A stretch of 64,000 bases of DNA from Dioscorea cayenensis subsp. rotundata (Eukaryota > Streptophyta > Magnoliopsida > Dioscoreales > Dioscoreaceae). Both the position numbers and the translations under genes were made by a program. This document shows positions 11,495 to 21,962 of this stretch, piece by piece. The notes under the pieces were generated by a model. That model was not told where the DNA came from, did no database searches, and saw only the letters and a program-made list of their open reading frames with translations. The DNA lies in NCBI RefSeq assembly GCF_009730915.1, contig NC_052471.1:29794185-29858184 (forward strand), given 5' to 3'. Each line of letters begins with the position of its first letter. The stretch's first letter is position 1.

Positions 11495-13076
11495 CTGGTA
11501 ACTCATATTTATCACAAGACACGTCCTCTAACAGGAAATATGTATTCTAGTCCTCACGTTTATTTGGAATTTGTGTGAGAGGTTCTTTATTTCGACCATC
11601 CTGTGTATTTGGAATTAGTGTTATTTAATGTGTGGCCAAGGTGCTTATTTAGTAACTGTTTTGTTGTTTTTTTTTTCCTTTTATCTGCTCAAAGTGGGTG
11701 TTTTGCCCAGCTGTTGTAGAATGTAAAATTTTCTTGTCATCAAATGGAATGAGATGCTCTTCCAAGATTTATTTATATACTTTTCTGCAGGTGATGGTTG
11801 TTTACATTTTACAGTGGCTTGTAAACTACTTATCTAATTTATACTTCATACTGTGCACAGGTTGTTATAACAATTACATAGAAGAAGAATGACTACCTCA
11901 AAACATATTTTGTGGTAAATATAGTTTATAACTTCAGATGCGCTTGTTGCTTGTGTGCGTTACGCTATTTGCGTTTATTAAATTAAACGCCAAAATAAGC
12001 CACTAAGAAAGCAGGTGATTTGCTATTGTAACTTAGACATTAGATGCAAACCAAATACGACCTAAGCATACTGATTTTTGATACTATATTGGATGTAAAC
12101 AATAGAGAGTTTAACCGGTTCAATTAGAACCTAAAAATTTAAGTTGGTAAAATGGAAACCTAAGACACACACATAAAAAAGTTACTACGTGAACGCATGT
12201 CTATTAGTCCATAGCTCTGTATTGATTTGTTAATTTTAGTATTTTCATCTTACGTTATTTTGACATGGCATTTTATCTATTTAAACTTATTTTAGTTATA
12301 ATCTAATTGAGGTAATATATAAGATAAGCTATTTGTGTAGTTCAGGATATAAAGTGGATATATTTATATATTTTTACCAATCAAATTAATATTTTCATAG
12401 ATTCAAGAACCAAAATGAGATGCATACGTCAGTGACCAATCGTAGAGTTTTATTTATATGTTTAAAATATTTATTTATTTATTTTGACAAATGTGGACAA
12501 ACCACTCACGGGTGTGCGTATATTTGGAGTTACTTTTCCAACAATAGATTAAGACGTTGCCCGAATTGTGGAATTCGATAAGATTATTTTGCCTTTTACA
12601 AAGCCTTTATTGGTCGCATGCAACATCATAAGGGACTTATGGGTATTGATATGAATTATTTATGTATTTATTTATTTTTTATAGGACAAAGTTTGAAATA
12701 TTAAACAAGAGCTCAAAAATAAGACTAATTCTCTGATCCCACCACCGCATTTTCTCTCCTCCAAAGTCAGGATGATCCATGAGCTTTTCCTCTCCGATCT
12801 TCGGTGGATCTTTGTCCACCAAGGCGCCCTCTCCAATCTCTTTCATATCTTTTCTTTGGTAACTCCTAGATAGCTGACATGGAATGAATTGTGGACATCT
12901 ATTTGACAAAGTTGGACCGAACCCGAACCTGCACCCGCAACCAAAACCGTAACTTGGGCCTTTATTAAAGTGGAAATTTAAGCGTGAAATTTAAATCGCT
13001 CAATTGATGATGAAAGACTTTCCATCCATGTTTGATTATTCTTTTCATTTTGATTATTCCTTGATTCTTGTAATTA
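11495..13076. other. 3' UTR and intergenic DNA with a decayed repeat at about 12665-12870
   Basis: The ankyrin gene's 3' UTR follows 11494. No further gene was found. A stretch at about 12700-12870 shares the order of motifs 'atccatgagc', 'ttttcctctccgatc', 'ggatct' and 'ctcc' with 57200-57300 near the third subtilase, indicating an old dispersed element, probably a retroposon 3' part. The family is not identified. Confidence 0.4.
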
Positions 13077-13081
13077 GTTTT

Positions 13082-14604
13082 TGATGAGTTTTTGAAAGTG
13101 CATATTTTCCATATCATTTGCACTGCATTCAGCATAAGATTTGACATGTTTAGCACCAAAATTAGTATGAAATTTCATTGTTTCGTTCACCATGGGCTTT
13201 TATTCTGTTTTAGGGCCAAAGAAGCGAATTCGGAGGCGTTTCGAAGTAAAATAGATTAAGTTGCTAAATCAGAGCTTCAACATGGCTCATAACGGGCATA
13301 GTGACATCTCACCAAGACCGTTGTCCATTCTCAACACTGTCGTTATCAAATCGTGGCAGTATGGAATCACCTGAAGCAACATAGAAGCCACAATGGCCAA
13401 AGCACGGCCGTTGTGAATCCATTACGACTGTGATCTACCCACACAACGCCTAGAGAAGCTATGCCAGGACGCGACTTGGAGCACACACAATAACTTACTC
13501 ACTGCGGGCATCACAACGCTTGTGGTGAGGCCGTGGCAGACCCGACATTATATACACCCTAGGTTTTTCAGTTTAAGAGGAAGGTTCTTTTGTTGAATAG
13601 GACAGAGCGGCCAGAGTTATGGTGATTTGAGCAGCTGAAGATGACTTTCATCACTATTGCAGCAGATTCCCGATGAGTTTTCCAAGGGAGATTCAACGTA
13701 CATCAATAAAGAAGGGCGCGTGAAGAGATTCAATGCTATCTTGTCAATCTTGGGATCCTCTCAACCTGAACCTTAGGTGATCTATTGGAGGGACTTAGTT
13801 TAGGAGTTCTTAATTCTTTATTCTTTATTTCTGTGGATTTATCTTTATTTATATCTCTATTCTTGATCTATAGGACCCCAATTCAAGGGGATTTTTATAT
13901 CTAAGTATTCTAATTATTTCTTGTGAACCTTGATTGATAATTTCAATAAATCTTTCTAGTCTTTGTGATTCATTGCATGTTTCTTGAATACTTATCTTGT
14001 TAATGTGGTGAGGAAGATATGCCCCTACATCAGAACACACATGCCTTGTTAGATCTGTGCACGCGCTAAGAGATTAGGCATGACTAGGTTTCTAGGTTAG
14101 GGTTTGATCATCCCTTAGGCTTAGGGTTTGATTTGTCCCTCTTAGAGGAGTTTCCGAACTTAAGGCAAACATACGAGGCTAGGATACGAAGAGATTCCAT
14201 CTTAAGTTCTTAATGATTTAAACTTGGTTGCCAAGGGATTGGGACCAGTAGGCTTCTGAATTAACTCGGTCCAATACTAGAACACGATTGTCATACTTAA
14301 CGCATATCATAAGTAATATTTAGGAAAACCGTCACACAATTACCTAACTCATTCCAATTATGCTTAACGATCCTCAATTGTTTTATTTAATAAAATTGTA
14401 GAAGTAGACTTAAGAATCAATGTAGACGCTCAGGATATTGGTTAAGTAAAAAGAAGTATTAGGAGCCTCTTATCGTTCCGCGGGAATCGACTCTCGTACT
14501 TACCCATGAGGTATTACTTGATGACCCATGCACTTACGGTATTCACGGACTCACCTTAACATTATGCACATATTCATATTCACACACGCTTTAGAGGTTT
14601 GTCA
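13082..14604 (+). mobile_element. Solo LTR, 1.5 kb, Ty3/gypsy (Athila/Tat-like)
   Basis: The segment begins TGATGAG and ends TTGTCA, so it has TG...CA termini, and is flanked by the 5-bp direct repeat GTTTT (13077-13081 and 14605-14609). Its 3' part has features typical of Athila/Tat LTR ends: 'cgcgggaatcgactctcgtacttacc' followed by 'gcacttacgg'. A TATA-like 'attatatacaccc' lies near 13550. No internal region adjoins it, so it is best read as a solo LTR left by recombination between two LTRs. The termini were inferred from TSD matching. Confidence 0.6.
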
Positions 14605-14697
14605 GTTTTCTATTTTAAATTTATCACTAAACGTAGCTTTATTTTGTTGTTTATTTAAGGCTAGTATTGTAATCATTTTGGGGAAAGAAAAATTGAA

Positions 14698-14992
14698 AGT
14701 ATAATTCCCAGAACAGTCCCTCTACTTTATTAAACTCACCTTTTAGTCCATCTACTTTCAATTGTATCCTTTTAGTTCCTCTACAATTTTAATTGAGCCA
14801 TATTAGTCCCCTTTCTTGAAGGTTTAGGGTTAGATTTTAGGGTTTATGGGGATTGATATGGGTCAATTAAGATAGCATAGGGACTTATATGATCCAATTA
14901 AAATAGAAGAGGGACTAAAAAGTTACAATTTAAATAGAGGGACTAAAAAGATAAGTTTGAAAAAGAAGAAGAACTATTCAAGGAATTAAACC
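14698..14992. mobile_element. Mutator-like MITE, 295 bp
   Basis: The element folds on itself: 'agtccctctac' and 'cttttagtcc' on the left recur inverted as 'agagggactaaaaag' on the right. The ends are TATAATTCC and GGAATTAAA. A perfect 9-bp direct repeat, aaaattgaa, flanks it (14689-14697 and 14993-15001), the TSD length of Mutator elements. No coding capacity. It is related in style to the MITE at 17187. Confidence 0.7.
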
Positions 14993-16196
14993 AAAATTGA
15001 ATAATCACTACTATTTTCTCTACATCTTCTTGTTGTTCGGTTGTTTGCTTATGCAACAATGTGGTTTTCAACAAGAGTTGTGAATGAATTTCCGTTGTCA
15101 TATTCCATTTTGTACCAGAGTTGGCAATATGTACCCTGCGTGCAAACTAATGGAAGATCCTAACACTATAATCATCTAGTTACTCCAGACGATGCAACAA
15201 TAGAGTGAGCAGAACACACGAAGTCTTGAGGTTGTTTCAAATCTAAACATTCACTCTAGGGAATTGGCAGATCCACTATCTCTGGTGATCAATCCTTGAC
15301 AGTTCTGATAAAGATGATATGTTAGGTGCCGTCTTAGTACTGTGGCTACTAGACAACTGTTTGAGTATCAAGGCGGATATCCTTTCTTTTTTAGGTTCTC
15401 TGCTGATCAAAGATTTTCTTGATGGGGTTTCTGAAGTCGAAAGATATTTTTGAATTAATAAACACCCCTAAGGAAGCACAAGTACAATATGTTACCATCA
15501 AACTCAAAGGTGTTGCCTTGGCATGGTGGGATAATGTTTAGGGCAATTGACATCTCCAAATGAAGAAACTATTCCAAAGTTTGTTGAAAATGAAGCAACT
15601 GATGTATGCATATTTCATACAATTTGATTACTAGCAAACCTTGTATTCCTAATACCATAATTGTCTTCAACTATTGCACTCTGTAATTGAGTACGTCGAG
15701 GAGTTTATGAGAATGGCATCTTGAAATCACCTGAGGGAGTCTGATGCCTAGCAAGTTGCTAGGTTCAACAATGGTCTCTTTTTTGATATTCAGGATATTA
15801 TTTTACTCTAGACTACCTAGACCCTCAATGAAGCTCCATGTGTGGTTGGGACTAAAAGCATAGCAAACGCTCGCAAGGCAAAACAAAAGGAGTCTATCAT
15901 ACTAGAGCCCAATGACTCCTCACTCCAGAGGAGCAAACCAGTAGCTAATGTCCAGGAAAACTCCTCAAAGGCAATTCTAAAGGAGACAAAAATAAAAAAA
16001 GCGGTCCAATCCAACCCAAGAAATCCTATCCAAATTAACAACCAAGAAGCCACTTAACACTTCTCATGCCTAAAATTATTGAAACAAGTATTATTAATGT
16101 CAACAAACCGGTCATACATCCAAGCAATGTAGAGCCCAGATGTTTGTCCATGTTGCAGAACAGGAAGAAGGGAACGATGATGAGTTAGTTGATAAT

Positions 16197-16792
16197 TGAT
16201 GCGGGCCGTATTGAGGAGATGACATGCGCGTTCATGCGGAAGTGGGACTCGAAATGACTGAAGGGTATTTTAGTAATTCGCCGGGCGGTGGAGTTTTTTG
16301 GGTTTCTTGGGCCTAGTCTGATGGGAAACGGGCCAAAAAACACAAGTCACGAGTTTGCTGCGCAAACTCGTGAGTCATGCATGATTTCGGCCAAATTCCA
16401 TCGTTTAGGCCTCGAAAACCCTGATTTTGTTATTTTTAGTAATAATTGATTTCGCTATTAATTTGGCTAGAAATCTCTGATTTGTAAGACGTTTATGGCG
16501 TTAGCATTTATTTTGTTAACTTTTTTATTTCTTGCCGATATTTGAAAATTTACCATTTTTGGTATATTTTCGAATTATCTCCGTTTTAGGATTATTTTCA
16601 TATCTTTGATTTTTTACTATTTAATGTAAGCCTATGGGCGAGAGTAAGATCAGTTTTGTAATAGTTATTCTCTTGAGTAATAAAATTTACTCTCTTTTTT
16701 TCCAATTCCTGGCTATCTTTGATCAACAGGTTTTGAAGACTTGTTCTGGGTATTTGTGCGCGAACCAACAGTTCGAGTATACCGCTGCATCA
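16197..16792 (+). mobile_element. Solo LTR, 596 bp, inserted in the gypsy remnant
   Basis: Termini are TGATGC...GCATCA, with the 5-bp direct repeat ATAAT on both sides (16192-16196 and 16793-16797). A second, inverted copy of the same family lies at 18233-18791 and shares 'tttcggccaaattccatc', 'ggcctcgaaaac' and 'atctctgatt' blocks. No internal retrotransposon sequence is attached. Confidence 0.8.
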
Positions 16793-17186
16793 ATAATGCT
16801 TGTATAATTAGACCAGACTTTGTCTTAGAAGATAATGGGGCATTCAAGGAAGAGGCATATTCTTACATTATTAAGAGGTTGGTGCTTTCCACTCCCAAAA
16901 AATGTGAAAAATCTCAGAGACAACATCTTAAGACTCGATGCAAGATCTAACAAGATGTATTAGACATGATTATCAATAGTGAAAGCAACAAGAACATTAT
17001 CTCAATAGACATTGTGTAACAACTTCAACGGGTGCCAAGGAAGCACCCAATGCCTTGCACGATTGGGTGGATCAAAGCTGTTGGCGAAGTATGAGTCATT
17101 GAATAGTGCGAAGTGGTTTTTCAATGGGTAGATACAAGGATTGATTTCTTTACGATATAGTAGACATGGATGCTTGTTATATTCTA

Positions 17187-17489
17187 GGTATAATACCCGA
17201 ATTGGCCCCTCTACTTTTCTCTCTTCCCTTTTGGTCCCTCTACTCAGAAATGCACCCCACTAATCCCTCTACTCTTGAAAATGACCCAATTTAGTCCCTC
17301 TACCCTTAATATTTTCCCATCTAGTCCCTCTACTCTTGAAAATATAGCCAATAATTGGCCTATTTTAGAGTAGAAGGGACTAAGTAGAACCATTTTTAAG
17401 AGTAGAGAGACTATTTGAGAGCATTTCTGAGTAGAGGGACCAAAAGGGAAGAGAGAGAAAAGTAGAGGGGCCAATTCAGGTATTATACC
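17187..17489. mobile_element. Mutator-like MITE, 303 bp, long terminal inverted repeats
   Basis: About 65 bp at each end are near-perfect inverted repeats: left starts GGTATAATACCCGAATTGG and right ends CCAATTCAGGTATTATACC. The flanks tatattcta (17178-17186) and tatgttcta (17490-17498) are a 9-bp TSD with one mismatch. Excision restores the gypsy frame around a CYILLG-type protease block. The element has no coding sequence and would form a strong hairpin if transcribed. Confidence 0.82.
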
Positions 17490-18232
17490 TATGTTCTACT
17501 GGGATGTCCAAGGTAATTTAATTTAGACGAGATGCACAAGGGGAAAAAGAATGCCTACACATTTTCTAAGGATGGACAAAATTAAAGTTCACTTTATGTC
17601 CTTTCCTGAGTGGGAGTTGGCCAAAGATAGCGAAGGAGAAAGGAAATTAGATAACGCTCTACACTCGAGAATATTTCTTGACAGAGGTACAACATGCCCG
17701 ATAATATTTGATGTGGTGATAAAAGAGGGTTAATCACAACTTATGGAAACGCCACCTAAGCTGTAAGACCTTCTTACTCAATTCAAAGACATCATGCTCA
17801 AAGAGATTCTTGATGGTCTCCCTCCCATGAGAGATATTCAACATCAGATTAATTTTGTGCCAAGAGCCAACCTTTCGAACCTACCCCATTATCACATAAG
17901 TCCTATAGAGTACAAATCTTATAAAGAATGATTGAAGATTTACTTAAGGAAGGCCTCTTCCAAGAAAGAAAGAGCCCATGCACTTTTGGTTCTGAAGAAG
18001 GACAAGACTTGGCGTGTGTGCATTGATAGCCAAACTATTAATAACATCACCATCAAATATAGATTCCCCATTCCCCGCCTAGACAATATAATGGATATGC
18101 TACAAGGATGAAAGTTGTTTACGTAGTGGGTATCACCAACTCCGAATTCGCCCAGGAGATGAGTGGAAAATTGCCGTCAATACTAAGGAAGGCCGGTACA
18201 AAGGGCTTGCCATGCCATTTGGGTTATCAAAC

Positions 18233-18791
18233 TGATGCAGCGGGATATAGTTGAGGACTTGTTTAGTCTATGAATACCCAAGTCAACAACGAAATGGAAA
18301 CCTAAATCCTGTTTAGTCTAAGAATACCTAGGAATTTAGAGGAAAAACATATCAATTTTATTTCAAATTCAAGCTGCCTTCATAGCCCGAAGGCTTACAA
18401 ATAAATAGACCAACAAAAAACACTAAAGGAGAAATAAATCGAAAATTTTCCAAAAATAGAATAAAAATTTAAAACCTAACATAGCGAATGCCAAAAACGG
18501 CGTCTCAATCAGAGATCTTTAGCCCAAGATATCGATAGAGAAAATCTTTCCATAAATGGCAAAATTGTTGTTTTCGAGGCCCAGATGATGGAATTTGGCC
18601 GAAAAGGGTGTGACTCACGAATTTGCTCAGTAAACTGTGACTTTTGCTTGTTGACCTGTTTTCCATCTAATGGGGTCCTCTGATTACCAAAATTATCTCT
18701 TTAGGAAAATTATGAAAATGACCCCGCCTAGGTCATCGCATCCCACTTGTCCAGGTAGGCGCAAGCTAGCTCATCAATCAGGTCCGCATCA
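18233..18791 (-). mobile_element. Solo LTR, 559 bp, inverted second copy of the 16197 family
   Basis: Plus-strand ends are TGATGC...GCATCA, with the 5-bp direct repeat CAAAC at 18228-18232 and 18792-18796. Its reverse complement aligns by eye with 16197-16792, with many differences. It interrupts the gypsy RT exactly after the FGLSN-encoding block. Confidence 0.8.
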
Positions 18792-19066
18792 CAAACACTC
18801 TCAGTACCTTCATATGCTTAGTGAATTAGGTTTTGAAGCCTTTCATTGGTAAATTGATCGTTTTTTATTTTGATAATATTCTCATCTATAGTAGGTCTAA
18901 AGATGAGCATTTACGGCTTCTGTGAAAGGATCTTACCGCTTTGCGGGAGAATCAATATATTATATATCAACCTCAAGAAATGTAGCTTCATGACTGAATT
19001 GCTACTTTTGTTAGGGTTCATGGTGAGTGTAGATGACATTTATGTTGATGAGGAGAAGATTAAGTG

Positions 19067-19645
19067 ATGCATGTACAATTATATGACATTTAATATCATT
19101 TTGTACACTCATTAGGCATGTATTAGAGTAACATTATGGAATTCAATGTTAAACATGGTGTATTTTGTGTTCTCAGGCTTGTACCAGTGATAAGTGCTTG
19201 AATGAATGTATTTGATTGTTATTATTGATAGCACTTTACATGTAATTATTGAATATATGATTAAATTTGGTCCCTAATTTGCTTATATTTCATATTTATG
19301 CTAGAATGAGGACATCTAGATCAAGATGAACAAGTTTGAGATGATTTGAGCTAATTTTTAAAGAAACAGAGTTTTCAGAGTGACTTATAGGTGCTATTAC
19401 GGGTGAGTACTACAGTAGTCCACTATTCATGATAATGTAGCAATATCACTATTACGGGCACTGTTACAGGCGTAACACATAACCCGAGAAGAGTACAGGC
19501 ATTGTTATGGGTACTATTATGACCGTAAGCATTGGGCTGTAAGGACCTTTTACGACCGTAAAAACCCCTGATTTCTGATTTATAAAACCCTAAAATTAGG
19601 GTTTTGGGGGATCTTCTTCTCTACTATGAAAGGAAACTTGTGGCA
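19067..19645 (+). repeat. LTR fragment of the same family as the window start
   Basis: TGATGCATGTAC begins immediately after the gypsy RT remnant. From about 19348 the sequence parallels positions 1-180 and 809-960 (ttgagctaatttt, the interspersed gttacgg/ccgtaag motifs, ttataaaaccc, gatcttcttctcta). It is cut off at about 19640, where copia sequence begins. No matching right end was found. Confidence 0.5.
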
Positions 19646-19659
19646 AATATGGATTGAAA

Positions 19660-20416
19660 GATGGAAAAAAAATGCTCAGCACCATTGGATGTGAACATCA
19701 AGTTGAGGTGAGAAGAAGGTTCTGTTTTAATTGATCCTCAGTCCTATCCTGCTCTAGTTGGAAGTCATATACACTTGACTATCACAAGGCATGACATTGC
19801 CTTATTTGTTGGTTTTGTTAGTCACAGTTTATGCAAGCACCAAGGAAACCCTACTTGGAGGCGGCTAAATGAATTCTGAAATATGTGAATTTCACTCTTG
19901 ATATTGAACTACTTTTATAAGAGAGGGCCTGGTGTTTCCTTCATATGCAGATTTAGGAGATGATTTGGATGATAGAAGATCTACTTCTGGTTATGTGTTT
20001 TTGTGTGGAGGAACAAGCATCTCTTGGTGTAATAAGTAGTAAGATTCAGGCTTCTTATCTACTACAGAAGCATAATACAAGGCTGCAGCTCTAGCTACAC
20101 AAGAATGTGTTTGGCTTTGAAGACTCTTTTTGGATCTTCATCTACCTATTCACAAGGCAACAACTATGTTTGGAGATAATTAAAGTGCTTTGCCACTAGC
20201 TTTGAATCCTGTGTGTCATGCAAGGACAAAGCATATTGAATTGAAACATCATTTTGTGAGAGAAAAAGTTTTAGATGGGTACAATTGAAGTAGTTGGGGT
20301 GCATATATACTCAAGAGAATGTTGCTGATATCTTCACTAAGACAATGTCCATAGGTTCCTTGGGGTTGATTCAAGCTAAACTTGGGCTTTATTCCGAAAA
20401 ATCACTTTAAGGGGAA
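19660..20416 (+). pseudogene. Ty1/copia pol 3' remnant (RT end and RNase H)
   Basis: Broken plus-strand frames spell copia-type blocks: 'YPALVGSHIHLTITRHDIA', then 'QAPRKPYLEAAK', 'SADLGDD' with 'DRRSTSGY', and 'SISWCNK..DSGFLSTTEA'. Later come 'HARTKHIELKHHFVREK' and 'ADIFTKTM'. These are the RNase H end of copia polyproteins. Many stops and shifts show it is inactive. It ends in the purine-rich tract 'ttaaggggaag', the expected polypurine tract, directly before an LTR start. Confidence 0.75.
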
Positions 20417-20418
20417 GT

Positions 20419-20715
20419 GTTAAAATAATTAAAGATGATTTTTTGCAGTATTATAAGTAATTATGTTACTTGTTTAGTCTTAAGTTGGGTATACAATTTC
20501 CAATAAGTCTTAGATGTTGGCCTTTATGTACTTATAGTATATATAGTCTCCTTGTTTTGTTAGCTTTGTAACTTTACTTTCTCTTCTAAAAGATTGCCCT
20601 GTTATCAATTCTTCTCCACTCCTTGAATGCTCATCTCTTTAATCTGCAGATTTTACCAGAATTCTGCTGCTCCTGGTTGTAGTAAATTCAGTTACCTTGT
20701 ATGTTTCACATGTTA
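20419..20715 (+). repeat. 3' LTR of the copia remnant
   Basis: TGTTAAAATAATT follows the polypurine tract and the sequence contains a TATA-like 'atagtatatatagtc' (about 20535). The right end was not fixed by a TSD. The 5' LTR is missing, so the element is truncated on the left. Confidence 0.5.
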
Positions 20716-21962
20716 GTCATGGCATTTTAGGAATAGCACCTCTTGTTCTCTATTAATATTATAACTGAGTAATGGAAGCCATTTTGTGACTAAACTTAGA
20801 AATAATTATTTGCTTTGGCAAAGGTTTCATGATGGTGTAGACTTTTGCTACGGAGCATATGTGCAATACACAGAGACAATTTGATTATACTGTTGAGTAG
20901 CTTGCCAAACAGAATCTCTAACAGTTAACGCCCTTAATGGCTATGAAAGTGACCTGCTTGCATGGACTTCAATTCATGACAACAACATATATATCACACT
21001 ACATTACAAACCATCTTAATCCTTCACTAATGAACAGAAGCATGCAGGCATACAGTCTTACATATATGAGAACATACACTTCGGAGAGACATAAGCTATT
21101 ACAGAAGCAAAAGCAACATACAACACAAGGTGAAGAAGCTCCACACCAGTCAAACTCCTCCTTCCAAGACAACTTCCTAGCTTCACAGGCAGGCCAAAGC
21201 AACCATCAGATGAACCACACCCCCCTCTTCATCCCTTACTCATTCAAATCTCAATCTTCTCGCACTATCACGAAATCTTCATACGTGCGATTGGCACTCC
21301 TGCACCTTACACCTACTCGTACCTTGGGATGGGTTGTATCCTCAACCAATGCTTCTTGTGATTGGCGTTCCCCTGATATGCCAACATGGCCTTCCTCTGA
21401 CTTGTCAACAGAACCAGTTTTCACCCCCACTTTGTAAGGGAATGTTACAATATGCTTAGCAGTAAAGTTCTATGAGTTAAGTTATGTTGCCCTTTAAGTA
21501 TGGATCTGAATGAAATCCTGAAATAATACTATTTATGGAGATTTCAGTTTTCCCTTGAGAACTGTGAATGGGAGAAGCAGAATTTTTGGGAATTTTCATG
21601 GAAATGGATAGAAATACGGTTGTCTGTTTCTTAAATTATGGTATCATGGCTAACCATGTTGCTGTCCTTGACCTAGAGGTCCCTCTGAGAAAAATGGGAC
21701 AAAGTCACTAAAGTATTTTATTTTAATAGTTTACTAATCAAAGATTGTTTAAATAACTAGCATTGATTTCCTTTGCTTGAATTGATTGCTCTTTAACAGG
21801 AGTAACATAAGAAATAGTAATGAAACTAAATGCAAAAAGTACTAGCGCATCAGATTGCTTTAAAAAAACATCATTCTCACAAGAAGTTTTTGGCAAAGGT
21901 AACACAATCAGCTTATGCAAGCTTATTACATGAGGTGATTACTAACTACATTTATGAGTTCT
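20716..21962. other. Downstream flank of subtilase A, partly shared with subtilase C
   Basis: At about 20775-20850 the sequence (agccattttgtgactaaactta ... gatggtgtagactt) matches 53645-53715 downstream of subtilase C (agccatcttgggactaaactta ... gatggtgtagacttgag), marking the duplicated unit. At 21822-21950 the last bases before the stop also match the C and B flanks. Between them (about 20900-21800) is sequence not seen in the other copies, including a possible minus-strand exon at 21251-21430. Confidence 0.55.
21251..21430 (-). other. Possible terminal exon of an unidentified gene
   Basis: The minus strand is open for about 60 codons and ends at TGA (21251-21253). It reads 'KVGVKTGSVDKSEEGHVGIS', then 'THPKVRVGVRCRSANRTYED' and FVIVRED. 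The composition looks like real protein rather than chance. I do not recognise the family and see no certain acceptor site or partner exon, so it may be a gene fragment. A plus-strand frame of 166 codons overlaps it (20937-21437) but looks like noise. Confidence 0.25.

Larger units (their letters stand above)
15400..19066 (+). pseudogene. Decayed Ty3/gypsy retrotransposon polyprotein (gag-protease-RT)
   Basis: Despite stops and shifts, the expected order is readable on the plus strand. It has a gag block (about 15440-15540; 'IKLKGVALAWWDNV'), a CCHC knuckle remnant (about 16090-16130; CQQTGHTSKQC), a protease-like segment (about 16950-17200, ending in a DMDACYIL-type block), and reverse transcriptase pieces (17740-18230; '[23 protein letters not shown]' and AMPFGLSN). 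The RT then continues at 18792-19066 with LYINLKKCSFMTE and VDEEKIK. Two solo LTRs and one MITE interrupt it. When they are ignored, the polyprotein order is restored (for example FGLSN before and the RT continuation after 18233-18791). Integrase and RNase H are missing, and the element is dead. Confidence 0.8.

Noticed and set aside
20937..21437. Plus-strand 166-codon frame beside subtilase A
   Set aside because: Low-complexity Ser/Thr/Gln-rich sequence with no recognisable domain. The opposite strand has the more protein-like reading.
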